A DNA stretch of 64,000 nucleotides. It comes from Enoplolaimus lenunculus. Its lineage: Eukaryota; Nematoda; Enoplea; Enoplida; Thoracostomopsidae. Shown here piece by piece: positions 1 through 13,394 of this stretch (position 1 is the stretch's first letter; every line of letters starts with the position of its first letter). The notes below the pieces were generated by a model. The model saw only the letters and a list, made by a program, of their open reading frames with translations, was not told where the DNA came from and did no database searches. The DNA lies in the NCBI GenBank assembly GCA_030248215.1, contig JASANG010002697.1:31850-95849 (forward strand). The letters are read 5' to 3'. The position numbers and the translations under genes were made by a program.

Positions 1-1706
1 AATCAACTTAAAACTCAGAGTGAGTTAAGTTGACAATGATTGACTCAAAAATAGCTAACATTCTGTCTGAATTGATCAATTAACTCATTAGAATTTGCAG
101 TGCTTAAGCTTAATAGACTATGCTTATTTAGTTTTAGGTTTATATTTATGGTCCAGCTTCGTAACAACAGTTATGGAAGCGATGTTGTCAGTATTCACTG
201 TGAAGGATGGACTCAAAACACGCGAGTGTAAGAACGAGACCTGAACAACACGAACCCTTTTGCAAGTCAATCATTATCGTAGCAAGAATATCCGGTTGAG
301 GTGTGTAAATGTAGGTTTAATAAAGAAAAATTTAGCAAACGGTTGAAGCGGCAAATTTCTGAAATTTTTTCACAATATTTTTTACCAAAATAGAAATTGA
401 TTCGAAAACTCCTGGGGGGAGGGTGCAAATGTACCCATGGACATTGCCAGTGGCGGATCCAAGATTTCTTGGTGAGGGTTCTAAGATTGACCAAACAGCC
501 CTCGAAGCCACTACTGGAAATGGTAATTTCTGCGGGTGGGGTGAACTAAAGGACTGAAAGAGTAAAATCGGCCTAAAATTGCACAATACGTCCGACCGAA
601 ACGCGAAACTTTTATTGGTGTTTTGTGTTTCATGTTGCTGAACGAGATCCACCCGTTTCATAAGCTTGAAAATGTTTTATATATGAATTTGGACCGTTTG
701 AGAACGTGCGAACAAGCGAAACGAGCTCAAAGTGCGAGCAAGCGGAGCGAGCTCAAAGTGCGAGCAAGCGGAACGAGCACAAAGCAGTTGTATCAGTGAA
801 CGAAGCTAAACTCGTGCGTAAAAGCGAGCGAAAAGCCGAACGCAATTTTAGCAGTTTAACGATACATTTTTTAATTTTGTGTGACTATGGTACGGAACTC
901 GATTGCTAGATCACTCTCTTGGTCCGCCCATGGATTAGATCTTTTCTATCGGAAGAATATACTTTTAGCTGTCCAAAATTTACCATTTTAAACCTTGTTT
1001 AGCGTATATTTCGATAGAGTTGACATATTGCTACGAGGTAGCAAGATGCTTTGAACTCGATTTGTATCTACCAACTGTATATCATTTCAACTATTTAGGT
1101 AAAAACACACACATTCACCTTCAAATAGACCATTTGCATTCAAAAATAGTAAACGCGACACGGTTGATATATGAAACATGCTATATCCATCCTGAACCAT
1201 ATACACTGACGTAGCGCACGTACCCTGGTCTGTGTTTTTAAGCATTCAATTGTTTTTAGGTACCGAACTAAAGAATAACACATTAAATCATCTGAAGGCT
1301 GTACGATGCGGTCTATTTGGTTTGATCAACCTATAACCAGTCTAAAAAATACATAGCTAGCCAGCGTAAGCCATCATGGTAGTATACGCGTGTTTTTGGT
1401 TTTTGAATTTTTAATAATTTTTACAGCTATCATATGTGCGCATTTTTTTTAAATTTACGAATCATGAAATGTATGCAAAACATTATTTTTTTATTTCATA
1501 TTTATATTTTAGTGAAAAACACATTTTATCTTAGTTTACTTGATATTTTATCATCTCTTGAAGTTCCGACGTGTTTGTAAACAACATAGGTTTGGTATGG
1601 TTTCCAAATTTGAAAAATTGTATAGAGACACAATTTCCAGCTGTGTATAGCATTTCGCAAGTTTGGTATATATAAGTCTTTAAACCAGCGAACTGTTCAA
1701 ACTGTT
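1..1706. other. No gene seen
   Basis: AT-rich sequence with a transposon end of the GTGGCGGATCC type near 452 and the 26-bp triplication at 706-783. I see nothing else. Confidence 0.5.
706..783. repeat. 26-bp tandem triplication
   Basis: Three units of GTGCGAGCAAGCGGAACGAG plus CTCAAA with few differences. Confidence 0.8.
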
Positions 1707-1854
1707 GGTCCATGTTAAGATCAGGGGTGGAACGTTATTCAATGTGACAATAATAGAGTAAGTTTAATCTTCAGACTAATTTTTTGCTTAGGCTTAGGCT
1801 TATTCTTAGGAATATGCGTATACTACTGTTCCGTTCGTGTTCTATACATTGGCT
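1707..1854 (+). mobile_element. hAT-like MITE with TTAGGC core
   Basis: Starts GGTCCATGTTAAGATCAGG and ends TATACATTGGCT, with a short TTAGGC core. Flanking 8-mers match at 6 of 8 positions. Confidence 0.7.
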
Positions 1855-2254
1855 CATCTGTTGATTTGAAAATCAACAGAAAAATAGATTGCATAAAATT
1901 TTAGCGCAAAAATGTGCTAATGGTTAAACCTCGTTGCTTGCTTTGTTCGTACGTTTACGAGACCTATTACCGACTGGTTGTAAGTGATACGGTTCAAAAT
2001 GTGGCAGTATAGCATATAGTACCGTAAAACAGGAGCACTAGCGGACCTAAGTTTTCAATATCTTGGTTTTCTTATTTCTTTAAATGTTTAGCAAATTTTT
2101 TCGTCTAAATTCCGTCAGAAAAATGCCTGGAATAGTTCATTTTTGAATTTTGTTGTTTTTGCAATTCGATATTGTCAGCGCATTTTCACAATTGAGTACC
2201 AGTCGTCGAAGCGGCACATTTTTTCAAGACGTTTGTGGTGGTTTTGAAATTTTC

Positions 2255-2480
2255 GGCACATGTATACAACAGGGCCGGATCGTTTTCCTGCGGGTCTATA
2301 ATAGAGTCAGTTTAAGCTTTAGACAAACTTTTGTTGCTTAGGCGTAGGCTTAGGCTTAGGAATGGGTTCATCACAAACTTAGGCTTCGGAATGGGCTCAT
2401 CATAAACTTAGGCTTAGGCTTAGGTGTTGGCTTAGGAGTATGCTTATACTACTGTTCCGGCCCTGTTTTAGACATGGGCC
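2255..2480 (+). mobile_element. hAT-like MITE with TTAGGC core
   Basis: Both ends carry the CAGGGCCGGA-type inverted repeat. Flanks are AAATTTTC and AAATTTTG (7 of 8). The core has several TTAGGC runs split by ATGGGCTCATCA-type spacers. Confidence 0.85.
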
Positions 2481-2743
2481 AAATTTTGAAATAAGCCCGA
2501 ATGGATTTTATTTACGAAGTCTCTAATTTCATAAAATTTAAATTATGTTTTTATATAAAATTAGTGATAAATGAAATTAGGAATATTTAAAAACAATGCT
2601 TTCGAGCACTCATAATTGTTTACTTTTTAAAACGGCCTGGGAGTCGGCTTTTTTATAAATAAATCAAATTTCCGTGGTGGGACGCCCCTTAACGTAACAT
2701 GGGCCCTCGGTGGCACGAAATTGGTTCAAATTTGTTGTTTATA

Positions 2744-2961
2744 CGCTGCAAAAAAATGGTGAGTCAAATTGTCTCACTCCGAAATAGGCTTTTCTGGACT
2801 ACACAACCTGAGTCAAATTCGATTGCGCCATAGTCAAATTCGGCTCACTCGAGTCGCTCAATGAGTCGAATTTGACTCTGGCGGAGCCGAAATTGACTCA
2901 GTTTGTGTAGTCCCGAAAAGCCTATTTCGGAGAGCAATTTCACCCACCATTTTTTGCAGTG
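2744..2961. mobile_element. Mariner-like palindromic MITE (GAGTC family)
   Basis: CGCTGCAAAAAAATGGTGAG at the left and its inverse with GCAGTG at the right. The interior is a set of GAGTCAAATTCGACTC-type palindromes, so nearly the whole element folds on itself. Confidence 0.75.
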
Positions 2962-3163
2962 TGCCAGTTCGTTCTTGAAGCTTCAGTTTCCTTTGCCAGA
3001 ACTTAAAATATGCTCATCTAATGAGACAAGTTTGCCACAGCTCAGGGTCACGATTTTATAAAACTTTCAATGAAGGGTTTGCTGTGGTTCCAACTGAAAA
3101 GTTCCCAAAACCAATGGACACAAATCACAACACGTGGTTCAATATCCTTAAAGTTTCGTTGGT

Positions 3164-3370
3164 GGCCCATGATAAGAACAAGGGCGAAGCGTTTTTCCGT
3201 TGTACTGCAATAGAATAAGCTTAAGCTTTAGACTATTTTTTTCTTAGGTTTATTAAGTTAAGGTATAAGCTCCATTTGACTTTTAGCTTAGGCTATTTCT
3301 TAGACTTGGACTTAGGAATACGCTTTATACTACTGTTACGGCCCTTACGGCCCTGTTCTATACATTGACA
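3164..3370 (+). mobile_element. hAT-like MITE with TTAGGC core
   Basis: Starts GGCCCATGATAAGAACA and ends TATACATTGACA. Flanks are TCGTTGGT and CCGTTGGT (7 of 8). The core is degenerate and the right end is partly duplicated (ACGGCCCTT twice). Confidence 0.8.
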
Positions 3371-4789
3371 CCGTTGGTTAACGCCCGCTCATGCACCCAC
3401 TCAGCCAGTCGTGTGAAATTTCCATCAAAATTTTTGGGAAACTTGTGCAGCAAACCATTTTCATAACCATATAAGTCTTACATTTTTGAAACAAGCGTTC
3501 TTATAGATTATTTTTAAGCTAAAAGCCTTGTTTCGGGTCATATTTCAACAACATTGGTGTATAACTTAACATTTATACGCCAGTGCTGGAAGCGAAAATA
3601 ATCGTGTAAACTTCAGCGTAATCCAAAGCGTAAACCTAAGCCTAAAGACAAACAATAATGGTGGACTGCGACTTGTCGAGTAGGTGAAATTTCGAATCAC
3701 AAGTTTTCAGGTAATGAGTTGTTAGGGAAGCAATTGTACGTGTCACTGTTGATACTTTTAAGACTAAAGACAACATCAAATTTTCATGTGGCGCAGACTA
3801 TATTTTACTGTAAATATACCGAGCCAAGGTCAGACTTGTTCGAAAACTATTTTGGATTCACCAGGGCCAGAGCAGCCGTTCCCGTTACCCCAGTTTGCCC
3901 CCCCCCCCCACAAAGGGTTCCCACCCTAATCGGATGAAACAAACAACGCCTAAGTTTTTAAATCGCTCGCTTTGCTCACGAGTTTTTACCACTATTCTGC
4001 CTTTCTGTAATTGTTAAATGGTTTTAGACACTATACAGGCCTTACAATAACCACCAGGTTGCTAAATGCCAACAAATTTTCTCGTTCGCTGCACTCGTTG
4101 GCTTATCAAACACTCGACGTTTGATTCATCTTAAAAATGGCTTCACTTTCTAGATCCATCATTTTGAACTTTTGTGCAATACTGTTTTTGGAACGATGTC
4201 GTCACAGCTATCAAAGACGAGCGTGAGCTCGGACAACCTTAGATCACACATAGACAAATTCTGTATCCACCTTTACGCTGGGGGCGCCCACCCTGGAGTT
4301 TGAAGGGTCCATTCCTGTCTGCTCCGGCAGTTTGTACTTAGGTTTAGCGCTAAAATGGCGTTTAGTTTCTCGCTCCAGGCTGCCACCCGTTCAAACCTCG
4401 ATTCGTTACCAGGTAAAGAGTAGTTTGACCAAAGTTTGTGAACAAAACGAAATAATTATGTTTCAATGTTACATCACACCTTCGCTTTAAATATTTAATA
4501 ATGTTTCGCGCTCGCAAGCCTTTAAAATGATTGGTTTAAGCCACGTTAATTATACACAACCACTTTGTCATGAGTTCCATTGACTGGCCACAATATACCT
4601 TGCTTGACGAGGGGACCGAAAACAAAATTCAGGAGGGACATGTGGGAAAGTCGCCCGACTTCCAAGTGGGGATCCATCAGTTCGTAGCGATCAAATTCTT
4701 AACGGAAGAACAAAGCTTTTCAATGGCCATCATTATGTTGCGTAGCATCAGATAAAGTTTTTACCAGCAACAATATTAAAAGTCGTCAG
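3371..4789. other. No gene supported
   Basis: Mostly unique sequence with a small CCTAAG fragment near 3625-3650. A 61-codon open frame at 4570-4755 (MSSIDWPQYTLLDEGTENKI) has coding-like composition, but I find no splice context or family. Confidence 0.4.
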
Positions 4790-4792
4790 TAA

Positions 4793-5291
4793 TGGGTCAT
4801 CCACGTTAAAATTCACATGCAGATGTCAAAAAAATGTTCCACCCACTCCATTCGGAATATATCAAAATACACAGTTAAGCTAGAGGCAAGCGACAGTTTT
4901 GTACGTCTATTAGCCATAGTGTAGGTAATTGTCATGACTCTATCGGAAGAGATTCTGAACACATACACGCTGTCTGAAGGATATCAGCAAATCCATAACG
5001 GCTTACACTACAGTGGGGACATTACCCACACGCATTTTTGTAAACATTTAAGGTCCTTCCGGGGGACTAGGAACATTTGGGCGCTGCACGGTAGTGTCGT
5101 GACAATAAGTTACTGATAATGAGATCAGGACAAGCAAATATTGACTCCTAGATTATATTCACTGTCTAAAGTTTCTGACAATAACATATTGACATTTAAG
5201 GCAGTGTGGCGGCAACAGTGTGTGTAAAGCCAACGTGGAAGCCTAAAACAAAGTCACAAAAATCGGTGTACATTTTAACGTAGATGACCCA
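4793..5291. mobile_element. PIF/Harbinger-like MITE, TGGGTCATCC family
   Basis: TGGGTCATCCACGTTAAAA at the left, its inverse ending GATGACCCA at the right, and TAA on both sides. A 3-bp TWA duplication is the hallmark of PIF/Harbinger elements. Short open frames inside it (for example 4934-5116) do not resemble a transposase. Confidence 0.8.
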
Positions 5292-5294
5292 TAA

Positions 5295-7011
5295 ACAGGC
5301 GTTATATTATGTTGGATTATTTGGATGGTAGTGTTTTAAAGTTGATGTTTGAAAGTACATGGTTTGAAAATTGTTAATTTTAAAGTAATTCAACAAATGA
5401 TAGGCGCATAGTTGCAATTATTCGAAACCACTCTAAAATAACAGTAATCAAATTTCCTACAGATATCAAGAGATGCTGTATTTAGCGCAAATTCTAAGAT
5501 ATTACTTATTTACATAATAAATATCCTGTATTTTCTACAATCTTAGATTCCGTTGCTACTCTTTTCTTAAACACCCACGCCATAGCAAGCAATTTCGTTC
5601 ATAGTACCGGAATATTCAGTTTTGCTGAAACAATAAATTGCGAACCAAAATAAAGGTTCTTGTACATTTCACCTTCACATTTTAAGTTTAGGCTACGGCT
5701 TGTGACAAAGGCGTTGTCTTAATCGCTAAACCTTTCTCCGGGCGGGAAGTGTACAAGAGCTAGAATAAATTAATAGCAAATTTTAATTTTTGCTTCTTGT
5801 GCAACGGCCAACTTTTCTTCCAGCAAAACTGTTGCCTACTACAGTTTCTACATTACTATGTATAAAACGGTATATACGGTCCGTACCTTACAAATTATTA
5901 GTTTTCTGCCACTCTGATTGCGTTAGGCCTCCGCTTGCTTACCACCCCCCCCCTTGCTTGGTCGGAAATTTTAGGATCTGTCACTAACTGCCATGCATAA
6001 TTCACAAGCATACCCACATGCTTACAGTATTAAAGCTAACGATAAATCGAAATCAATTGAAACATTCTCGCTCCGAGTTCTCAATCCATACGCATATTTA
6101 AATTCAAGTTGAACAAAAACCGATATGCATTAAACACAGGCGTTGTCAAGATATCAATTCGTCAGCGTATAAAAGCTGAATAAGAAATTTTTTGACCTTT
6201 GCAATTTTCGACGTTATTCTAAAACAATTGAAATTGCTAATTCTGGCTCTCAAGAAGTTTCAAGAAAGAAGAAAATATATTCTCTCTCTATTTTTTGTCT
6301 TGTAACATACTTGGCACTTATGAGTCGCTGAGGTAAAGTTTGTCGTCTAATATTAATAGCTGAATGACCCAAACACACTCCCCTGGTGAGCTTATAGCGC
6401 GTACGTAATTCTCAACGGAAACGAATTATACACGCGTCATTGATTGCGTTATAAAAATGAAATTTCCATATTAAAACGTCAAAAGTTGTTGTTGAGAACG
6501 CCATTTCTCGAGTTCAGTGATCGTTTTTGTTCATTATTGGCTGGAAATTTTACATCGACCAAGTTTTGATTTTGGATTGAGGTTAGCGAAATTTGCTGAA
6601 GATGTGGTCTGGCCGGCGGGGGTCAAGTGTGGTTGACGTGTGTCTTCCAAATCGTGGTTCAAAATTTTGTAATTTTAGCACACAAAAATTTTGTTGTTTG
6701 ACATGAGTTAAGAGTATACGGGGCTTCCAAACAACTGGCTTTATACCCATAGCTACACAACCTTTTCGTGGTACTTGATTATTACCGGTCGATTTACAAA
6801 ATATGATTGCTATATTTCAGTCTTAGCGATGCCTCCAAAAAAACTGACATTAACTTTGATACGACGCTTTCAATCCAGGAACTATTGGACTAAAGTCTAT
6901 TTTTGAAATCAAACTAAAAAGGGTTGTTTAGAAGAATGCGAAATTGTTATCTAGTCTTCAAATCGATTTTTTTAAAATAGCAATTAAATATAAGATTTTT
7001 CTCTTTTTATA
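5295..7011. other. Unique AT-rich stretch
   Basis: No repeat or exon that I can support. It contains a C run near 5945 and is relatively free of MITEs. Confidence 0.45.
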
Positions 7012-7019
7012 AGAAAGTT

Positions 7020-7183
7020 GGCCAATGTTACTTTAAGGGGCGTAAAACAGTAAATTGAGCGTATTCATAAGTGTAAGCCTAAGCATAAGCATAAACGTAA
7101 GCAAAAAAATGTCCTCTAGAATGTAAATTTACTGTTTTATGGTCCTACAGGACACCAAGACGCCCCTTAAAGTAACATGGGTC
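7020..7183. mobile_element. hAT-like MITE, second subfamily, with TTAGGC-type core
   Basis: Ends are GGCCAATGTTACTTTAAGG and its inverse, followed by GGCGT and an ACAGTAAATT inverted repeat. Flanks are AGAAAGTT and AGAAAATT (7 of 8). The first 8 terminal bases match the GGCCCATG family, the rest of the inverted repeat differs, and the core again holds CCTAAGC-like units. A lone right end of this subfamily is at about 2677-2707. Confidence 0.8.
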
Positions 7184-7424
7184 AGAAAATTTATACAATT
7201 GAATGCTTTTGTATTAGGCTTGGGAAACCAGCTATCTATTTGTGACATCTGAAATTAGTAACATTCAGCTAAAATAAGGCTTGTGCAAGATCGCAGGATT
7301 AAAAAAAGAATACACGTTACTGAAGTTTGAACTTTACACGCTTGGACGCTTTGCAAATATTAGCAAATATCGTTTATTAAAGCAGTCAGCTTATCGTTCT
7401 TTTGAAATCCTATTTATTGACTCT

Positions 7425-7629
7425 GGCCTATGTAAAGAACAGGAGCGGAATGGTTTATAAGCATACCCCTCTGCCTAAGCCTAAGCCTAAACCTAAGCGT
7501 AATAATGAGCATATTCCTAAGCTTAAGCGTGAGCCTAAGCTTAAGCCAAGCAAAAAATTAGTCAAAGCTTAGACTTACACTTTTCTTGTCCCACAGAAAA
7601 ACTCCCCGCCCCTGATCTTTGTATGGGCC
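7425..7629 (-). mobile_element. hAT-like MITE with TTAGGC core
   Basis: Left end GGCCTATGTAAAGAACAGG, right end GATCTTTGTATGGGCC, CCTAAG core on the + strand. No target duplication is visible, so one edge may be altered. Confidence 0.75.
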
Positions 7630-8127
7630 ATTAAATCAAAGGTAAATTGCTCGTATTCTCGTATTCTACTATTCCTTGTAAATTCCAGGCTCTGCAGCCG
7701 TGGGTGGCACCTCCAGTGAAAATTCATTGCCAGAAAAGACACAGCCTGAAAGGCAGCCTGTCTATAATTTTTCTTACTGATAAATTAGCCGCGTCTGCTG
7801 ATGAATTGACCAGCACTAAGACTAGACATTGAACTGAAGGGACAGACCGAGTTTGTACCCTGTTGAAGATATTTCCACTGCAGTAACGTAGCCAGAAGGG
7901 GCAGTCTGGACACACCATCCCCTCCGATGACTTTGACAGATTTATTTCTGTTAATAACTTAATGCTAACTGAGTGCTTCTCAAATTATATGTGTATGCTG
8001 ATAACATGACAAGTCTGTACTTAACCCAACGTTCTTGCACAGACTTAAGTTTTAAGACGGCGTGCATGTATTTTGCATAAATTACTTATGCAAACTTTTT
8101 CAGCCATTGAAAAATTAAATTGTTTAA

Positions 8128-8250
8128 CGCCTAAGCACATTCCTGCGTAAGCATAAAATCTAATACAAAGCGTAATCGAAAACCTAAACCTAAGCAAAAA
8201 ATAGTCTAAAGCCTAAATTCCTTCGGAAAAATGCTGCAACGCTAAAAAGT
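8128..8250 (-). mobile_element. Degenerate hAT-like MITE fragment
   Basis: CCTAAGC-like units, then AAAAAATAGTCTAAAGCC, which is the standard sequence inside the other copies. Both ends are eroded. Confidence 0.5.
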
Positions 8251-8529
8251 AACGGATGGACCTTAAAATTTACCTTTGATAGGTTATTTGATGTATCGCG
8301 CAAACGGTATATGTGTCTTCTTTAGGATTATCCATTAACAACTTCTTTAATTGCATGGATTTTGCCACTGTACGCTTCCGTCAGAAAATTTTTTGTGATA
8401 AAATAATATAACATCCCGCCAACCTTACAATTTCCCTGTTCAAAAAATGGGTCAAAATAGCATAGCTACAGTAAAAATTGCGCTTAATAAACTTTTGCCA
8501 AACCGCCACCATCCCGCGTTAGAAATTTG

Positions 8530-8750
8530 GGCCAATGTAAACAACAGGGCCGGAACAGTATTATAACCATATTTCTAAGCCTAAAGCCTAAGCCTAAGCC
8601 TAAGCCTAAAAATAAGCGTAAGAATGAGTTTATATTTAAGTGTAAGCCCAAGCGTAAGCCTAAGCCAAGATAAAAAATTCGTCTAAAGCTTAAGCTTACT
8701 CTATTGCAGTCCCACAGAAAAACGCTCCGCCACTGATCTTTACATGGCCC
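8530..8750 (-). mobile_element. hAT-like MITE with TTAGGC core, perfect target duplication
   Basis: GGCCAATGTAAACAACAGG to CTTTACATGGCCC, flanked by identical GAAATTTG at 8522-8529 and 8751-8758. The core has two CCTAAGCC runs around an AATGAGTTTATAT spacer. Confidence 0.9.
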
Positions 8751-8758
8751 GAAATTTG

Positions 8759-10983
8759 TGGATCCACAGCGGAATGTTGCCCTCAACATCTTAAAAAATG
8801 TTTTCTGGCAAATGTTCAGTTTAATACTTTCGTTTGTTGTTTCACACTTTATACAAGTAGATTGTGATAAGCAAAACTTTCTGATAATATCTGATTATAT
8901 TTGAATGTTTGGTTTTATCAGCACATATATTTGGCAATATTTGCTCGTATATTTGTTTTAGTTGCCTGTTTTCACGCCTATAAAGACTGTATATAATCAG
9001 TTCTGAAGTAGGCTTGGGTGGCCCCCACCCAAAAGTCCGGATACGTGGCCTCGTTTTAATGGCCCAAATATTTTTCAAATTTTTTGTTTAAAATCTTGTT
9101 AGGGTCGGGTTCCCTCCTATAGAATGGGCTCCCCAAATGGGTATGTGGGGTTTGGCGGCTATGGCCTTGTATATAATTACATAGAGCCCGTTCTTTTTCC
9201 ACAAAAATTATGTTTTTTACCGCTTTCAATTTACTTGTTCCGTGGAATTATCCGAATTTTTCTACAAGGGTAAAGAAAAAATTAAAAATTCGTAAAATCA
9301 ACGGCAAATGCTTGAATCCCAATAAATTAAACGCGAACAGATGCATGCAAGTCTTGTCTTGAACAGCTATTTGCCCCAGTTGGCACCAAGGCCGTTCTAA
9401 GCGAAAACCAATCTTACATAAAAAAACATCAAATCTAATATCCACGTTTTGAAAACGGAGTGATTCCAGGTTCATAGTCAGCTGACCTTGTTAGGGGAGC
9501 TAAACAGTTTTCACGAGGAACATACAACGGTTTTCGATGACTTACAAGCAAGGTTGAAAATTTTCGCGAGGAGGGGCAAAATTCATTAAGGGGCTTGAAA
9601 CCCGTTGGCCCATCTCTGGCTACGGGCTTGAGTGATACTAGTAATTTATTGGCAATAAGTATCAGCCAAGGTAGCTGTAAGTCGAATTTGAATGGCCGAA
9701 CGCAGTGCCTTGTTCAAATTGAAATTGAACAGCTAACTTTTTTGAAAATATGTCGCATGGCTGTGATATAATGGTAGATACTGCACACTGCTGGATTCAA
9801 AAGGAGTTACCCAGCCCTGGCAACCCAGCATGGATGGAACCCCATATGCAGACCCGTAATCAGGTCCACCGGTTTAGGGAAGGACTAGAAATTTTTTGGA
9901 AGACAAACACACCTGTTCATCAGGGGGTGCAAAATTTTTCTAGGAGGGCAAAGTGCTTTGGCCGTCCTTTGGCCACGGGCTCGCCGAGATTTTCTATTAA
10001 GATTTAGTATTAGAATGGCGTTTGGCGGCTCGCTCGCGGTGCCTGCGATCTTGTTTCACTATTATTCAAGATCAAAATGCTGGAAAATTGAGCGTTTCGT
10101 TGTATAACTTAACCATTTTGCCGTTTTTAAAAGGGTTTTTAGTTAAGTAAATACTTAAGTCGCCGACAAATTCTTTGTGTTACAAATTAACCGTTCGAAT
10201 TTACAACTGTTAATCTAATTGAAATTGCAGACTCATTGTATCTCCTATAGAGCAAAACTTTGTTGCTGTAACAATGCTTCAAACTTGACGTTTATTTGTT
10301 TTTGCTCGAAAATTTAAGTATTTACTGAAGTCGGCGAAGGAAGTCAGTAAGTAATCAAATATACTTTAAGTAAATACTTAAGTGAAATTTCAGAAACCCA
10401 ACCATTATCATCTATCGCGATTGCCTAGAGTGTGACCACAGCGTTGTTGTCTGCGTTGGAAACACCACAAAACGACCGTTTATCGCCTTTCATACCAGTA
10501 ATTAAAACTTTAATGGTAACTTTAGAGAGCCTATTGGATTTTGGTTTTAAATTTTCAGCTCGAATGCCAGATGTCGCGTGATAAGTTGAATTTTTTACCA
10601 CTGAAAAAAACTATTTTAACTATACCCAATGGCAGATCCAGGGGGTTCACTGGGTGCCCGTTAACCCCCGTTCGTGTCATTCTGGCATTGAAACTAAACA
10701 AACTCCATTCGCTCATATCCAATATTACTTGCAATTTTTACTTATTTTGCTCCATATTTCTCAACTTCTAAACAACCCTTATGTTTTGTTTGTATCCGCT
10801 CTTGCATACCAAGTAGTATGCAAAGTTTTAAGCTTAACCGCCCAAGTCTGTTAAGCTATTAACTACTTTTTAAAAGTTAAACAAAAGATAAATAAGAGCT
10901 TATATTAGTGTAGAACTTGCTGTCTTGCAAACGCTGCAATAGAGTTAGGTTGAGCATTAGACCATTTTTGGCTTAGGCTTATG
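8759..10983. other. Repeat relics, no gene
   Basis: Holds two degraded CCAGGCCGTAGCC-type elements (about 9480-9635 and 9805-9975), a partial AAGTATTTACTTAAG element (10090-10408), a GGCAGATCCAGGGGG-type transposon end near 10630 and a short TTAGGC fragment near 10970. Confidence 0.45.
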
Positions 10984-11440
10984 CGGGGTTTACGTTATAA
11001 CTGGGGTTGCTTGGAATACGTTTTGTCCATGTCAATTCGACGTCAACATAAAATGTTGTGATCTGAATTTGCAGTTGTGTAGACCAAATGTGAATGTCCC
11101 ATGACATTGGTTTACAAATCATTGATCTCAAGCAATCATCGTATACAGATAGCTATTTGTCATATGATACCGCGATACATTTATGCAAAATATCATATAA
11201 TATTTCAAAATTCTACTAAATTTCATATGATATTATGCAGGACAATGGAATTTGTGCGAGCTAACAGCACAGTAAAAAGTTAGATAAATCAGCATTAAAT
11301 GATTTTGAAATTTGGAATTAGCTTCTACGTATCTGTTTCTCGCTGAATTTTTCCCAAAATATATTCCTAAGTTTAAATATTCAAATTTCAAATTTTAGTA
11401 TCATATGACATTCTACAGGACAATCAACCTAGTTTACCGC
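10984..11440. mobile_element. Left part of a TGCGGGG-family element
   Basis: ATGCGGGGTTTACGTTATAAC followed by CATATGATATT motifs and ATGCAGGACAATGG, as in 45655-46090. No right end is found; the right limit is approximate. Right-end fragments of the same family occur alone at 33340-33430, 39220-39320 and 63005-63090. Confidence 0.6.
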
Positions 11441-12164
11441 CACTTTGCAATTAAAAGCTGCGTTGAATAGCGTTAATTTCACGATCCGCTTACTGGTGGC
11501 GGCTGCTTTCAAAATAGAATCGAATTATCCAAAAATTCAAATTTGAATGTGAACTAAAGATGTCTCGATATGCTGGAATGCGATATAAAATACTCGAAAA
11601 GTGACCATTTTTGGGCAAACGTTGGCTACAGGGGATAAGAGATATTTTTGGTTATCGAGTGCAGATCGGGATTTTGATTCTGATCACTAGAAGTACCACG
11701 TAGTTTCGTGAGAATAAAAACGGAATTACAACCTTCTAGAAAGGAAATACTAAAGTTTGTTTGAAAACCTATCACTAAACTTTATTTTGTTTTGTTATCA
11801 AGTAATTAATATTTCACCGGCTTGAAGCATATAAAGATAAAAGGCATTTTTGCATTTAGCGGTTGTGCTACATAGCTAATATTTCTAGAAAATAATTTTT
11901 TGGTTTTAAGTAATATTTTGATAATCTTGGCAAAATTGTTATATTCAGTGTTTATTTGTTTATTTCCAATTAGATTCGATTTTCAGCGTAAACAGTTTCT
12001 AAAACAAAGAATTTCTGTCTAAATAAATGAAAATTGTGTTTAATTTAGTTTTGGGCGCAACACGAAGACTTGGGCTCCGGCAAGATTTTGAAACCGAAAT
12101 TCTTGCATTAGGATTTAATGCTAAAATTGCGTTTGGCTTCTCGGTCGAGAAGTTTCTTTTACTA

Positions 12165-12310
12165 TATATACATATATGTATATCATTTATTAAATATGTA
12201 TATACATATATATACATATATACATATATACATATATATACACACACATATATATGTATGTGTTATATGTGTGTTGTGTGTAGGTATTATATGTGTGTTG
12301 TGTATATATA
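12165..12310. repeat. TA/CA microsatellite
   Basis: ATATACATATATATGTATAC-type repeat grading into CACACACATA and TGTGTGTTGTG. It explains the Tyr/Ile/His-rich open frames on both strands here. Confidence 0.9.
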
Positions 12311-12514
12311 TTGCGCTTTCTGTAGGTGGCCACCGTTGTTGGATCCCCTGCTGCAACCATGAACTTTAGCAAGAATTCTTCGAATACTAAATTAATTTGA
12401 TATAACACACTATATGCTTACCTACCTTATATGTAATCGTGTACTTTCCTGACATCACAAAATAGGTTGGCTATTATTACAGTTTGAAGTTGATTTGAAA
12501 ATAAGGAACAAAAG

Positions 12515-13394
12515 ACCGAAATTAAAAATTTCGGTGTTAAAGTTTGGTCGGTAGAAATTAAGATATTTTTGTAAAAAATGATAAAAATTAAGAAGATGTC
12601 ATTCGTATTGTATATAAACCTTGTCAATCTCCGAAAATAAACCATCGAAGGTAGATTGCGGTTCCGTGGATTATGAAAATCTAAAATACAACAGATAAAG
12701 CAAAGACCTATCTTTAATGGGTCATCCACGTTATACTGTCTACGCTACTGTAAAAAATTGTCCACACGTACGAGCCCCTAAGTCTGTAATTTTACTGTTT
12801 CCAAATTACATGTCCAAATGTCACTCATATCCTGTGTAGACCCTACTGACAACTCGCACTCTCTATGGACGACCTATGCTTGGTAACGTTGCCGTCCATA
12901 CCCATGCTAAATTGTCAATACGCTATTTAAAGGGCAACTGTTTTGTCCAGAGTCTGTCAGAAGGGACTCAGCTTATTTCGCAACACAAAGTTTGTCGGAA
13001 GGAACTTTGCTTTGCAATTATACAGAGTCTGTTCGAAGGAACTCGTATTGTCAGACACTGTGTCCAGACAGTGTCTACATTGTCCTTAGTCCCTTCGAAG
13101 GACCTGCTTTCAAAACCCACTATCTATCTACACCTTCTGTAAAGTCTTTATAGCTTAAGAACATTGTCGTTTTGTCCCGCCCTTAATGCCAGGTGTGTGG
13201 ACAATTTTTTACAGTAGCGTAGACAATATTACGTGGATGATCCATAACTAACAGTTATTTCCCCAAAAATATTGCAAACAGAAAATTAAAGTGGATTTTT
13301 CGGTGGAATGTATTTTTCATTTTCCGGTTCTGTTTCCGGAAATTTTTTCAAATTCCGGTTTCGGTACATTGTAATTCCGGTTGCACCTTGACGT
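12515..13394. mobile_element. Partial copy of the CCGG-rich element, split by a MITE
   Basis: 12515-12717 plus 13248-13394 match 46480-46825 in order, including AATCTAAAATAC, AAGGTAGATT, TTCATTTTCCGGTTC and CCGGTTGCACC. The gap is the PIF/Harbinger-like MITE at 12718-13244. Confidence 0.7.
12718..13244. mobile_element. PIF/Harbinger-like MITE nested in another element
   Basis: TGGGTCATCCACGTTATAC to ACGTGGATGATCCA with TAA on both sides; inner inverted repeat CTACGCTACTGTAAAAAAT. The interior repeats CAGAGTCTGT...GAAGGAACT units. The host sequence on each side matches the uninterrupted copy at about 46480-46825, so the empty site is visible. Confidence 0.88.

Noticed and set aside
3021-3218. 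65-codon open frame on the + strand
   Set aside because: Its last third is the left arm of the MITE at 3164-3370, and I see no splice sites or family match.
12027-12362. 111-codon Tyr/Ile-rich protein
   Set aside because: Most of it is the TA/CA microsatellite and it is open on both strands.
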